Shown: in pieces, positions 1-7,989 of the stretch | How the letters are laid out: every line of letters starts with the position of its first letter | Position numbering within the stretch: the stretch's first letter is position 1 | Made by a program: the position numbers and the translations under genes | Source: an uncultured Eubacteriales bacterium | GTDB taxonomy: Bacteria; Bacillota; Clostridia; Oscillospirales; Oscillospiraceae | Assembly: GCA_900546075.1 (NCBI GenBank) | Contig: URBH01000004.1 | Coordinates: 1 to 61,046, forward strand | Length of the DNA stretch: 61,046 bases | Direction: 5' to 3' | Notes under the pieces: model-generated | Seen by the model: only the letters and a program-made list of their open reading frames with translations | Databases searched by the model: none | What the model was told of the DNA's origin: nothing

Positions 1-162
1 GGCAACACCGCACAATTGTGCCTGCGAGTCTCAGCCGTCTTTTTGCCCCACTTCTGCAGTTCCAAAAATGGGAAATACATACAGTATTCCTCCATTTTCG
101 GAACTGCAGAAGTGGGGCAAAAATTCTGGCTGAGACTTCTTGCCGAATTGCGCGGTGTTGCC
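1..162. repeat. Family A palindromic repeat, copy A1 (full length, may extend left of window)
   Basis: Long imperfect inverted repeat. The outer arms begin GGCAACACCGC at the left and end GCGGTGTTGCC at the right. A second stem pairs CTTCTGCAGTTCC with GGAACTGCAGAAG. The centre is AATAC-ATACA-GTATT at 74-88, flanked by GGGAA and CCTCC. The same core occurs in copies at 37146, 38265 and 54150. No transposase is encoded; it resembles a MITE or a structured intergenic element. Confidence 0.8.
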
Positions 163-173
163 CTAGATCAAAT

Positions 174-207
174 CGGCGAGAGCTGGCGGCAGAAGATTTC
201 GGCTGAG
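174..207. repeat. Family A remnant
   Basis: The string AAATCGGCGAGAGCTG matches the reverse complement of the right end of the family A copy at 38265 (CAGCTCTCGCCGATTT) over 16 bases, followed by a looser match. It looks like the broken end of a second element beside copy A1. Beyond the repeats and the terminator at 265, bases 1-310 hold no gene that I can support. Confidence 0.45.
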
Positions 208-264
208 CCAAAATCCTCATGACCGACAGCACACCTGCCGGAATCAGCGTCAGAGAAAAATTGA

Positions 265-301
265 GGCCATGACACGTCAGAAGACGGTCATGGCCTTTTT
301 T
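265..301. terminator. Bidirectional intrinsic terminator
   Basis: GGCCATGAC pairs with GTCATGGCC and is followed by T6 on the plus strand; the minus strand reads into TCAATTTTTC. It ends the minus-strand SDR gene and probably a plus-strand gene left of the window. Confidence 0.75.
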
Positions 302-310
302 GATTTGAAA

Positions 311-1057
311 TCAGGTTCGCATTGCGCCGTCCACGGACAGAATCTCTCCCGTGATATAGCTTGCCATATCGCTGGCCAGGAACAAAAACGCATTCGCGAC
401 ATCGTCGGCTTCGCCAGCGCGGCGGAGCGGAATCGCGTTAATGAGCGGCTGGATCATCCTTTCCGGAAGCGCGGCGACCATATCCGTTCTTGTGATTCCG
501 GGCGCGACGGCATTCACCCGGATGTTGCTCGGGCCCAATTCTCTTGCCAACGACCAGGTAAGCCCGTTCACGGCGGATTTGCTTGTGGGATACCCAACGC
601 CGCCCGGCTGCCCGCAAAAGCTGACCATGGAGCTTGTATTCAGAATGCACCCGCCGCCCTGCTCCTTCATGATATCGACGACGGCCAGAACGCCGTTCAT
701 GACCGCGTCAACGTTCAGCTGCATGATCTTTGCAAACCTTTCGGCAGTGTAGCCCGAGATCGGCGTGCTGTCAGAAATACCGGCGTTGTTTATCAGAATA
801 TCGATTCTTCCATAGGTTTCCCTGATCTTGCTGATTTCTGCGGCAACCTCGTCCGCGTCCACAAGATTCGGCCATGCGCCGGATACTTCCCACTCCGGAT
901 TTTCCGCCCTTAAGGAAGCCAGCGCCTTCGCTACGGTCTCTTCGCGGGAGCCGAACAGCACCACCTTTGCGCCGTTCTCCAGAAATTTCTTCACGGTTGC
1001 GTACCCAATGCCCCGGGTGCCTCCGGTTATGACTGCAATCTTTCCCCTTAACAACAT
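311..1057 (-). CDS. SDR family NAD(P)-dependent oxidoreductase (FabG-like)
   Basis: A 248-aa short-chain dehydrogenase/reductase. The Rossmann dinucleotide motif is ITGGTRGIG near residues 10-18, then NNAG, the catalytic serine in NTSSMVS, and the YxxxK pair in YPTSK. The C-terminus ends with the usual ITGEILSVDGA. The start is the ATG at 1057, because AAAGGAG lies 9 nt upstream; an ATG six codons earlier would overlap that site. FabG itself usually sits with fatty-acid synthesis genes, which are absent here, so the substrate is unknown. It is monocistronic and divergent from the ABC operon. Confidence 0.85.
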   Translation of the reverse strand: MLLRGKIAVITGGTRGIGYATVKKFLENGAKVVLFGSREETVAKALASLRAENPEWEVSGAWPNLVDADEVAAEISKIRETYGRIDILINNAGISDSTPISGYTAERFAKIMQLNVDAVMNGVLAVVDIMKEQGGGCILNTSSMVSFCGQPGGVGYPTSKSAVNGLTWSLARELGPSNIRVNAVAPGITRTDMVAALPERMIQPLINAIPLRRAGEADDVANAFLFLASDMASYITGEILSVDGAMRT

Positions 1058-1258
1058 AATCTGCGCTCCTTTCAATAATATAGGTTTTCCGAACCAATAT
1101 CAACCTGCCGCTGTATTGGATACCAACTGAATGATAACATGCGCGGACGTTTTTTTCAATCCCTCCGGCCGTTTTCGGGACGCACCCGCCCTGGGACGCC
1201 ACACCCGCTCCGCTCCCGAAAGACAGAAAGGATTTTTTGCATATTGCGCAATTTCCTG

Positions 1259-1288
1259 TTGACATTTTGTGCATTATGGTGGTATAGT
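1259..1288 (+). promoter_or_regulatory. Sigma-A type promoter of the ABC importer operon
   Basis: TTGACA (1259-1264), an 18-nt spacer, and TATAGT (1283-1288). A short leader with an ATTCGG/CCGAAT hairpin follows before the ribosome binding site; I see no T-box or riboswitch fold. Confidence 0.65.
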
Positions 1289-1354
1289 ATGTCAATAAGT
1301 ATTCGGCGCACGCACAAAGGTACACCGAATAGAAACAGAAGGAGAGGATTGCAT

Positions 1355-2307
1355 ATGAAAAAAATTCTTGCTATTGTGCTGGCGGCTGCAATGCTGCTGT
1401 CTATGACCGCCTGCGGCGCTGCCGCGAAGAAGGATACATACGTTGTGGGTATCTGCCAGCTGGTTCAGCACGACGCCCTCGACGCCGCGACCAAGGGCTC
1501 CAGGACGCTCTGACCGAAGCGCTGGGAGACAAGGTAAGCTTTGAAGTGCAGAACGCCTCCGGCGAGTCCGTAAACTGCACCACCATCATCAACGGCTTTG
1601 TTTCCAGCAAGGTCGATCTGATCATGGCCAACGCCACCCCCGCCCTCCAGGCGGCCGCGTCGGCGACCAGCGACATTCCCATTCTGGGCACCTCCGTCAC
1701 CGACTACGCCTCCGCTCTGGAGATCGAGGACTGGACCGGCACCGTGGGCGGCAACATTTCCGGCACCTCCGACCTGGCGCCATTGGATCAGCAGGCTGCC
1801 ATGATTCAGGAGCTGTTCCCGGATGCCAAGAACGTGGGACTGCTGTACTGCTCCGCCGAGGCCAACTCCCAGTATCAGGTGGATGAGATGACCAAGTATC
1901 TGACCGAGCTGGGTCTGACCGCCACCGCTTACGCCTTCACCGACACCAACGATGTCGCCTCCGTCACCCAGGCGGCCTGCGATGCCAGCGACGTGCTCTA
2001 CATCCCCACCGATAACACCGCTGCCTCCAACACCGAGGCCATTGCCAACGTGGTGCTGCCTGCCAAGGTTCCCGTGATTGCCGGTGAGGCCGGCATCTGC
2101 GAGGGCTGCGGCGTTGCGACTCTGTCCATCAGCTACTATGATCTGGGTGTCGCCACCGGCAAGATGGCGGCCAAGATCCTCACCGGCGAGGCGGACATCT
2201 CCCAGATGCCCGTGGAGTACGCGCCCCAGGTGACCAAGATGTACAATGCCGCCAACTGCGAGGCGCTGGGCGTCACCATCCCCGACGGCTACGAGCCGAT
2301 GGGTTGA
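1355..2307 (+). pseudogene. ABC transporter substrate-binding lipoprotein, frameshifted
   Basis: Periplasmic-type binding protein of the TrpX / PF04392 group. The start at 1355 follows GGAGAGG. A signal peptide with lipobox SMTAC ends in Cys near residue 21. The frame runs to QHDALDAATKG, then hits a stop at 1511-1513. The remainder (VQNASGES... to DGYEPMG) continues without a break in the -1 frame to 2307. Inserting one base at 1499-1500 restores a protein of about 317 aa reading KG[F/Y]QDALTEALGDKV. Permease and ATPase genes downstream are intact. Either a recent inactivating deletion or a sequencing error; I cannot tell which. Confidence 0.85.
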
Positions 2308-2425
2308 TTTCCCTGTAAAACAACAGGCAGGGCAGGGCTTTCGCCCTGTCCTGCCTTGACGTGATTCTGTGGCTGTTTCTGCGCCCGGAGCGGGCAACTT
2401 CTTTATATTGTAGAGGTATCAAGAT

Positions 2426-3337
2426 ATGAATTTCTTCCTATCCCTTTTGAATGCCATGCCGGGCGCAATCACCCAGGGTATGCTCTGGGGAATCATGGCC
2501 ATCGGCGTGTACATCACCTACCGCATTCTGGACGTGGCCGACCTGACGGTGGACGGAAGCCTTGCCACCGGCGGCGCGGTGTGCGTCATGCTCATGCGCG
2601 CCGGGTGGAATCCCTGGGTCGCGCTGCTGTGCGCGTTCCTGGCGGGTGTCCTGGCGGGGCTGTGTACCGGCCTGCTCCATACCCGGTGCGGTATTCCTGC
2701 CATTCTGGCCGGTATTCTTACCCAGCTGGCGCTGTATTCCGTCAATCTGCGGATCATGACCGGCAAGGCCAACCAGCCCATCGGCGTGGATAAGTACGAT
2801 CTGCTGGTCTCCCAGCGGTACGTCCGGGAGCTGGCGCTGAATAACCCCATTCCCCTGGTGATTTTGTTCCTGGCGGTGCTGATCGGTGTGCTCTACTGGT
2901 TCTTCGGCACCGAGTACGGCAGCTCCCTGCGGGCAACCGGCGCCAATCAGAACATGGCCCGCGCCCAGGGCATCGATACCAAGTCGGGCATCACCTTCGG
3001 GCTGATGCTGGCAAATGGTCTGGTCGCCATGGCGGGCGGTCTGCTTGCCCAGTATCAGGGCGCGGTGGACGTGAACATGGGGCGGGGCGCCATCGTCATC
3101 GGCCTCGCCGCCGTCATCATCGGCGAGGTGCTGCTGGGACGCGTGTTCCGCAATTTCGCCCTGAAGCTGCTGTCCGTGGTCATCGGCGCGGTGATCTATT
3201 ACGTGGTCATCCAGATTGTTCTGCAGCTCGGCCTGAACACCAATGACCTGAAGCTGCTGACGGCGCTGGTGGTGGCACTGTTCCTGGCGGTTCCCTATTG
3301 GAAGACCATCGTGCTTCCCAAGAAGAAGGAGGTATGA
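2426..3337 (+). CDS. ABC transporter permease (BPD_transp_2 / TrpY-like)
   Basis: A 303-aa polytopic membrane protein with about eight to nine hydrophobic segments, rich in Gly and Ala, of the branched-chain-amino-acid/ribose permease superfamily (PF02653). The segment TYRILDVADLTVDGS near residues 31-45 is typical of permeases that partner PF04392 binding proteins. It would form the membrane channel for the lipoprotein just upstream. The start ATG at 2426 lies in a 118-nt gap after the lipoprotein stop. The stop codon overlaps the region of the ATPase ribosome binding site, so the pair is coupled. The substrate could be tryptophan, tyrosine or another small molecule. Confidence 0.85.
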   Translation: MNFFLSLLNAMPGAITQGMLWGIMAIGVYITYRILDVADLTVDGSLATGGAVCVMLMRAGWNPWVALLCAFLAGVLAGLCTGLLHTRCGIPAILAGILTQLALYSVNLRIMTGKANQPIGVDKYDLLVSQRYVRELALNNPIPLVILFLAVLIGVLYWFFGTEYGSSLRATGANQNMARAQGIDTKSGITFGLMLANGLVAMAGGLLAQYQGAVDVNMGRGAIVIGLAAVIIGEVLLGRVFRNFALKLLSVVIGAVIYYVVIQIVLQLGLNTNDLKLLTALVVALFLAVPYWKTIVLPKKKEV

Positions 3338-3339
3338 CG

Positions 3340-4134
3340 ATGCTGGAGCTGAAGAATATCAGCAAGACCTTCAACGCCGGAACGGTGAACCAGAAGGTGG
3401 CCTTAAACGGCCTGAATCTGACCATGAACGAGGGCGACTTCGTCACCGTCATCGGCGGCAACGGTGCGGGCAAGAGTACCATGCTCAATGCCATCGCCGG
3501 CGTGTTTCCGGTGGATACCGGAAAAATCCTCATTGACGGCGTGGACGTGACCGCCCTGCCGGAATACAAGCGGGCAAAATATATTGGGCGGGTGTTCCAG
3601 GATCCCATGATGGGTACCGCCGCGACCATGCAGATCGAGGAAAATCTTGCCCTGGCGGCGCGCCGGGGCAAGCCCAGAACCCTCCGCCTCGGCATCACCA
3701 AAGCGGATCGCGCGTTCTATCGGGAGCAGCTGCAAATCCTCGATCTGGGACTGGAGGAGCGGATGACCACCAAGGTCGGCCTGCTGTCCGGCGGTCAGCG
3801 TCAGGCGCTGACGCTGCTGATGGCGACCTTGCAGCAGCCGAAGCTGCTGCTTCTGGACGAGCATACCGCAGCCCTTGACCCCAAGACCGCGGCCAAGGTG
3901 CTGGAAGCGACCCAGCGGATTGTGGAGAAAGACCACCTGACCACCATGATGATTACCCACAATATGCGCGACGCCATTTCCTACGGCAACCGCCTGATCA
4001 TGATGTACGAGGGACATATTGTGGTTGACGTTTCCGGGGAGGAAAAGAAAAATCTGACGGTGGAGCAGCTGCTGAATCTGTTCAGCAGAGCCTCCGGCTC
4101 CGACGAAGCCGACGACAAGCTCCTGCTTTCCTGA
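3340..4134 (+). CDS. ABC transporter ATP-binding protein (TrpZ-like)
   Basis: A 264-aa ATPase. Walker A is GGNGAGKST near residues 38-46, the signature LSGGQRQ, Walker B LLLLDEHTAALD, and the switch histidine is in MMITHN. It powers the permease encoded immediately upstream. Two ATGs are possible, at 3334 and 3340. AGGAGG at 3328-3333 abuts the first but is 6-7 nt from the second, so 3340 is preferred. The E after the Walker B aspartate, normally the catalytic glutamate, is present. A terminator follows at 4149, closing the three-gene operon. Confidence 0.9.
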   Translation: MLELKNISKTFNAGTVNQKVALNGLNLTMNEGDFVTVIGGNGAGKSTMLNAIAGVFPVDTGKILIDGVDVTALPEYKRAKYIGRVFQDPMMGTAATMQIEENLALAARRGKPRTLRLGITKADRAFYREQLQILDLGLEERMTTKVGLLSGGQRQALTLLMATLQQPKLLLLDEHTAALDPKTAAKVLEATQRIVEKDHLTTMMITHNMRDAISYGNRLIMMYEGHIVVDVSGEEKKNLTVEQLLNLFSRASGSDEADDKLLLS

Positions 4135-4148
4135 CGCATAATGAACAC

Positions 4149-4177
4149 AGGGCGCGCATTTCTGCGCGCCCTTAATT
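4149..4177 (+). terminator. Terminator of the ABC operon
   Basis: AGGGCGCGCA pairs with TGCGCGCCCT around a short T-rich loop, followed by TAATTT. The tail is weak but the stem is perfect. Confidence 0.6.
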
Positions 4178-4194
4178 TACCGGGAGGAATAACA

Positions 4195-4764
4195 ATGAAC
4201 CCCAAAGAACTGCTGGAAATTCTGTCCGTGGCGGAAAAGCTGAAATGCAACACCCGGCACTGCGATACCTCCTCCGGCCGCCGGGAAAGCGTGGCGGAGC
4301 ATAGCTGGCGGACGGCGCTGATGGCGATGCTGCTGACGAAGGAATTCCCGGAGGCGGACATGGACAAGGTGATCCGCATGTGCCTGATCCACGATATGGG
4401 AGAGGCCTTCACCGGGGACATCCCGACCTTTGCGAAAACCGGCGCCGATACCCGGAAGGAGGACGACATTCTGCTGAATTGGGTGAGCACCCTTCCGGAA
4501 GATGCCCGGGAGGAATGGACGGCACTGCTTACCGAGATGAACGCCATGGAGACCCGGGAGGCGAAAATCTACAAGGCGCTGGACAAAATGGAAGCGGTGA
4601 TTCAGCACAACGAGTCGGACATTTCCACCTGGCTGCCCCTTGAGTACGACTTGCAGCTGACCTACGGCGAGGAAAACGTGGAGTTTTCCCCCTACATGCG
4701 GCAGCTCAAGGCAGAGGTCAACGATCGGACGAGAGAGAAGATCGCCCGGGAGAGGCCGGAATAA
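4195..4764 (+). CDS. HD-domain hydrolase, YfbR/YfdR-like 5'-nucleotidase
   Basis: A 189-aa HD-superfamily phosphohydrolase. The metal-binding pattern is visible: H in AEHSWRTA near residue 36, the HD pair in LIHDMGEAFTGD near residues 64-65, and a further Asp in YKALDKMEA. The spacing fits the YfbR (5'-deoxynucleotidase) group that dephosphorylates deoxynucleoside monophosphates. The ATG at 4195 follows GGGAGGAATAAC; a longer frame from 4141 lacks a binding site and would read through the upstream terminator. It stands alone between two terminators. Substrate assignment is by family only. Confidence 0.8.
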   Translation: MNPKELLEILSVAEKLKCNTRHCDTSSGRRESVAEHSWRTALMAMLLTKEFPEADMDKVIRMCLIHDMGEAFTGDIPTFAKTGADTRKEDDILLNWVSTLPEDAREEWTALLTEMNAMETREAKIYKALDKMEAVIQHNESDISTWLPLEYDLQLTYGEENVEFSPYMRQLKAEVNDRTREKIARERPE

Positions 4765-4780
4765 AACGCCACAATATTGT

Positions 4781-4820
4781 AAAACCCTCCGTATGACAGT
4801 TCGTGCACACGGAGGGTTTT
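4781..4820. terminator. Bidirectional terminator between convergent genes
   Basis: AAAACCCTCCGT pairs with ACGGAGGGTTTT around a 16-nt loop. It serves the HD gene on plus and the Lgt-like operon on minus. Confidence 0.8.
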
Positions 4821-4835
4821 GCGTCAGGAATCCAA

Positions 4836-5807
4836 TTATCGTCTGCGCCGGACAGGCTGCGCCAGCCTGCGCAGCAGAAGAATCAGCCCCGCCGCTGCCA
4901 GCAGGCAGGCGCTCATGATGCTGTAGGAAAAGGCGGCCAGATCGCCGTGGCGCTGGACGTAATATTCCATGAAGCCCGCGCCGCCGATGCAGGCGGCGAT
5001 GCCCAGCCACACCAGTACATTCCAGAACCGGAAGCCCCGGGCCTTCACCATCCGCAGGGAGAACACCACAATCACCAGCAGTAATCCCAGCGCACCCAGC
5101 ACCTGCACCACGCTGACGAAGCCGTTGCTCCGGAAAAACAGCTTGTCATACCGGGTACTGTCCAGCACGATCTGGGACACGCCGTAAAGCAGCAGGAAAA
5201 TCAGCGCCGTGTCCCCGTCCTTCCGCTTTTTTGGCAGGTAGAAGATGAGCAGGATCAGAAACAGCACCAGCGCCGCCATGGCCTGCAAAATAAACGTCGC
5301 CAGACGGTACTCCGTAGCGCCGGAAACGGCGTTGGTCACGGGATAGACCCAGGGCAGCGACTGGGTGGAAGCGATAATCTGCCCACGGTCAGCGGAATTG
5401 AAGAAGCAGGCGAGCCGCCCTACGGCGATACCGGCGCACCCGGCCACGGCCATGCAGTCCAGCATCTGCGGGAGGTTCCGGTCAAAATGCACCAGACGGA
5501 CAATCACCGCCGCCAGCGCGCATCCGGCGAAGACGCCCAGCAGGGCATATCCGCCGGGGGAGAAGGGCTTTATGGCGGAGGTGAAGCTGTCGTAGCTGCT
5601 GGTGCGGCAATACCAGTGAACCAGCCGCCCAAGCAGGAGGGACAGCACGATGGCCAGGGGTACCACGCTGAAGGCGGCGACCCCATTGCCGCCCTTTCCC
5701 AGATACAGCGACCAGAAAAAGCAGATGGCGGTGAGCGTCGCCAGAGTCAGCACGATGGAACTCCAGTAATAAATGGTCTCCCCGGAAATGAACGCAATTT
5801 TTTCCAT
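4836..5807 (-). CDS. Lgt-like integral membrane protein with catalytic residues replaced
   Basis: A 323-aa protein with about eight to nine membrane segments. It resembles prolipoprotein diacylglyceryl transferase (PF01790): VGRLACFFNSADRG aligns with the Lgt GRLGNFxN signature and LLLYGVSQIVLDSTRYD with YGxxRFxxExxRxxD. The loop that holds the essential His103 in E. coli Lgt (GGMSFHGG) reads GGYALLGV, so the His is gone. The Arg of YGxxR is Gln. The conserved Arg of the GRL motif is kept. Start at 5807 after GGAGG; 4-nt gap from the upstream gene. Likely not an active Lgt; it could bind lipid or prolipoprotein, or catalyse a different transfer. Confidence 0.65.
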   Translation of the reverse strand: MEKIAFISGETIYYWSSIVLTLATLTAICFFWSLYLGKGGNGVAAFSVVPLAIVLSLLLGRLVHWYCRTSSYDSFTSAIKPFSPGGYALLGVFAGCALAAVIVRLVHFDRNLPQMLDCMAVAGCAGIAVGRLACFFNSADRGQIIASTQSLPWVYPVTNAVSGATEYRLATFILQAMAALVLFLILLIFYLPKKRKDGDTALIFLLLYGVSQIVLDSTRYDKLFFRSNGFVSVVQVLGALGLLLVIVVFSLRMVKARGFRFWNVLVWLGIAACIGGAGFMEYYVQRHGDLAAFSYSIMSACLLAAAGLILLLRRLAQPVRRRR

Positions 5808-5811
5808 ACTG

Positions 5812-7020
5812 TCAGCCTCCTTCCGGCATCGCCGTGGCGAAGTAGATGATGTCGCTGATCTTCCGCTGCTGGCCGTAGACCGGGCGGTTGATGAGCTGGT
5901 CACCCATGACAATGGCGGCGGTCTGTCCGCCGTCTAAGCAATAGGCCATGCGGCAGCCGGTGGCGGCGATGTTTTTGGCAAAGGTCTTGACGGTGGGGAT
6001 ATCCTGCCAGGGGCCTTCCGTATTTGCCGTGGCGACGATATAGTGCAGCTCGCCCATCTGGCACAGCGCCGCCCGGGCGTACCCTTCCGTGATTTCGCCC
6101 ACGCCGTACCAGGTGTGGTCGATCATCTCGTAATTGTCAATGAGCACCGGGCCAAAGCCCAGACTGAACCAAATGTCGTTCTCGGCCACGTATTCCTTGG
6201 CGGCCGCCGTAGTCGTGATGTCGCCGCCGTAGGTGAAGCGGAGGTCGCCGTTGCGGTCGATATAGCAGGTCTCGGCATAGGTGCCTTCCACCTTGCGCAC
6301 CTGCCCCTGATAGACGATGATGCCAAAATTGCGGAAATTGTAGAAATCGCCGGAGGACGCCACCACCGCGTTGACGCTTTCCGCCATTTCCGAGGTGTAG
6401 AACTGGGTCGCCGAGCCATATTCGCCGCCGGCCAGATGCCGCCGGAACTGGGACGGATGGTTGACCTTCACCTCGGAGAAGGTGTAGACGGAACCGTCGT
6501 GAACCTCCTTCCAGGTGATGGCGAAAATGGTGTCGTCCAGATAATAGTTGACAAGACTGCCCTCAAACAGCGCTGCGTCGGTGCTGAAATACAGCTCCTG
6601 CCCATCTAAAAGAAAGGCCGCTTCGTCCAGAAGCCATTGCAGGGAGGCTGGGTCGTCGGTCTGACCAAAGCACTCCGGGTTCGGCTCCGGGGCGACCTGA
6701 GCGTCGTCCGGAATCTCGATGATGACCTTTTCCCTCACGGGGACGGTAGCCTCAGGAACGTTCTCCGACGCTTGTGCGGCGGTGAGGGTATCCCGGGCGG
6801 CGTCCATTTTCGCGGAAACGAAGCCGTCAAACTGCTCCATGATCGCCATATTTTCCGGTGCCGCCTGCGCCGTGGCTTTGGGGCGGCTGAGGGACTGCGC
6901 CATCTTTCCCAGCAGAACGGCCGTCAGAGCCAGAGAAATCGGCACCACGATGACCCCCAGCAGGACGAAAAACGGACTGACCCGGTGGTTTTTCCGGGCA
7001 AATTTCGGTTGATATGCCAT
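5812..7020 (-). CDS. Membrane-anchored phosphodiester glycosidase (NAGPA domain) protein
   Basis: 402 aa. One membrane segment near residues 15-41 is followed by a Pro/Ala-rich linker, placing the rest outside the cell. The C-terminal half matches the NAGPA family (PF09992): SSGDFYNFRNFGIIVYQG, a central HTWYGVGEI region, and the hallmark CLDGGQTAAIVM in place of the more usual NLDGGGSxxM. Family members hydrolyse sugar phosphodiesters in envelope glycopolymers. Start ATG 7020 after AAGGAGGACGGAC. It is the middle gene of a tight three-gene operon (11 nt and 4 nt gaps), suggesting work on the same envelope substrate as the Lgt-like protein. Confidence 0.7.
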   Translation of the reverse strand: MAYQPKFARKNHRVSPFFVLLGVIVVPISLALTAVLLGKMAQSLSRPKATAQAAPENMAIMEQFDGFVSAKMDAARDTLTAAQASENVPEATVPVREKVIIEIPDDAQVAPEPNPECFGQTDDPASLQWLLDEAAFLLDGQELYFSTDAALFEGSLVNYYLDDTIFAITWKEVHDGSVYTFSEVKVNHPSQFRRHLAGGEYGSATQFYTSEMAESVNAVVASSGDFYNFRNFGIIVYQGQVRKVEGTYAETCYIDRNGDLRFTYGGDITTTAAAKEYVAENDIWFSLGFGPVLIDNYEMIDHTWYGVGEITEGYARAALCQMGELHYIVATANTEGPWQDIPTVKTFAKNIAATGCRMAYCLDGGQTAAIVMGDQLINRPVYGQQRKISDIIYFATAMPEGG

Positions 7021-7031
7021 GTCCGTCCTCC

Positions 7032-7661
7032 TTACGCCACGCCGGAGATGATTTTCAGCAGCGCCTGATCCGGCACCACCCACCATGCGCCGTCCTGATA
7101 GATCAGACCCAGCGTCACATCCCGTGTGACGGTCTGGGCATCCTCACTCAGCGCCTGGGTCACCGCGTCGTTCAGCGCCTGGTCTACCAGCTCGCTTCGG
7201 TAGCTGTTATCCTCGTTGTAAAGCTCCGATTTGTCCTCGGCCGCGGCGGCTTTGGCTTCCAGCAGCGCCTTCGCCCGCTGGGGAACCACCTCCGTCACGC
7301 CGGACACGTCCAGACAGGTGACCGACACATCCCGGGCAAACCCCGTGTCCGTGACCCGGCACAGCCCGGTGAATTCATAGGAAAGGCTGTCCGTGAAGGC
7401 GTCCCAAAGGAGCCTGCTCACGGCATCCTCCGGCTCCCCGGCGCCCAAATCCGGCTGACCGATAATATAGCCTTGGGCGGTATCATAGTCACCGGCGCAC
7501 AGGGCGTCCATCATGCGCTGCGCCTGCGCCGAGGCGGCCTCGGGAGATTCCAGCATCCTTGGCTGGGCGTTCCGCGACACAATGCTCACCGCCGCCGTCA
7601 CTACCATCAACAGGATGCCCAGAATGCCGAACAGGGCGGAAAAAAACTTGGATCCTTTCAT
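7032..7661 (-). CDS. Membrane-anchored hypothetical protein, NTF2-like extracellular domain
   Basis: A 209-aa protein, first gene of the envelope operon. One N-terminal membrane helix (residues 7-26) precedes an extracellular domain. That domain begins with AQRMMDALCAGDYDTAQGYI and ends DGAWWVVPDQALLKII. This pattern, short helices around a GDY repeat and a terminal beta strand with WWV, recalls DUF4878/DUF5105-type NTF2-like lipoprotein domains, but I do not recognise a named family. Start ATG 7661 after GAGGTGTGC. There is no lipobox cysteine, so it is an anchored rather than lipidated protein. Confidence 0.6.
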   Translation of the reverse strand: MKGSKFFSALFGILGILLMVVTAAVSIVSRNAQPRMLESPEAASAQAQRMMDALCAGDYDTAQGYIIGQPDLGAGEPEDAVSRLLWDAFTDSLSYEFTGLCRVTDTGFARDVSVTCLDVSGVTEVVPQRAKALLEAKAAAAEDKSELYNEDNSYRSELVDQALNDAVTQALSEDAQTVTRDVTLGLIYQDGAWWVVPDQALLKIISGVA

Positions 7662-7778
7662 ATGCACACCTCGGATTTTCCATATACCGCCTATTATACA
7701 GGGCAATGGGAAGGATGTCAATTGAACGTTGCCTTAAGAAACCTCCCCTGCCGGTTTGATGGGTAATCGTAAAATAGC

Positions 7779-7972
7779 GAATGGAGCGTATCGGTGCAGA
7801 TACGCTCCATTTTTCGTATATTTGACGGGGGAGGGGTACAACCCCTTGGCTCTCCCTTTGGGAGAGCTGTCACCGCAGGTGACTGAGAGGGTCTTGCACC
7901 CTTGCTTCCCCTCCCCGTCCTCGCTTCGCTCGGCCACCTCTCCCAAAGGGAGAGGCAAGGGGAGCATCATAA
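7779..7972. repeat. Family C composite hairpin repeat, copy C1
   Basis: Three stacked hairpins. AATGGAGCGTA pairs with TACGCTCCATT at 7780-7811. CTCTCCCTTTGGGAGAG is followed by CTGTCACCGCAGGTGAC and GAGAGGG. The far end CCTCTCCCAAAGGGAGAGG closes the structure. The same modules in reverse order make up copy C2 at 11314. Elements of this look are, to my knowledge, common between genes of gut Clostridia. It lies 17 nt beyond the stop of the minus-strand gene at 7990. Confidence 0.85.
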
Positions 7973-7989
7973 ACGGTCAAAAATGCGGA

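Noticed and set aside
7728..7742. Possible family A remnant (GTTGCCTTAA)
   Set aside because: Only ten bases match the end of copy A2 and no second arm is present; chance is likely.
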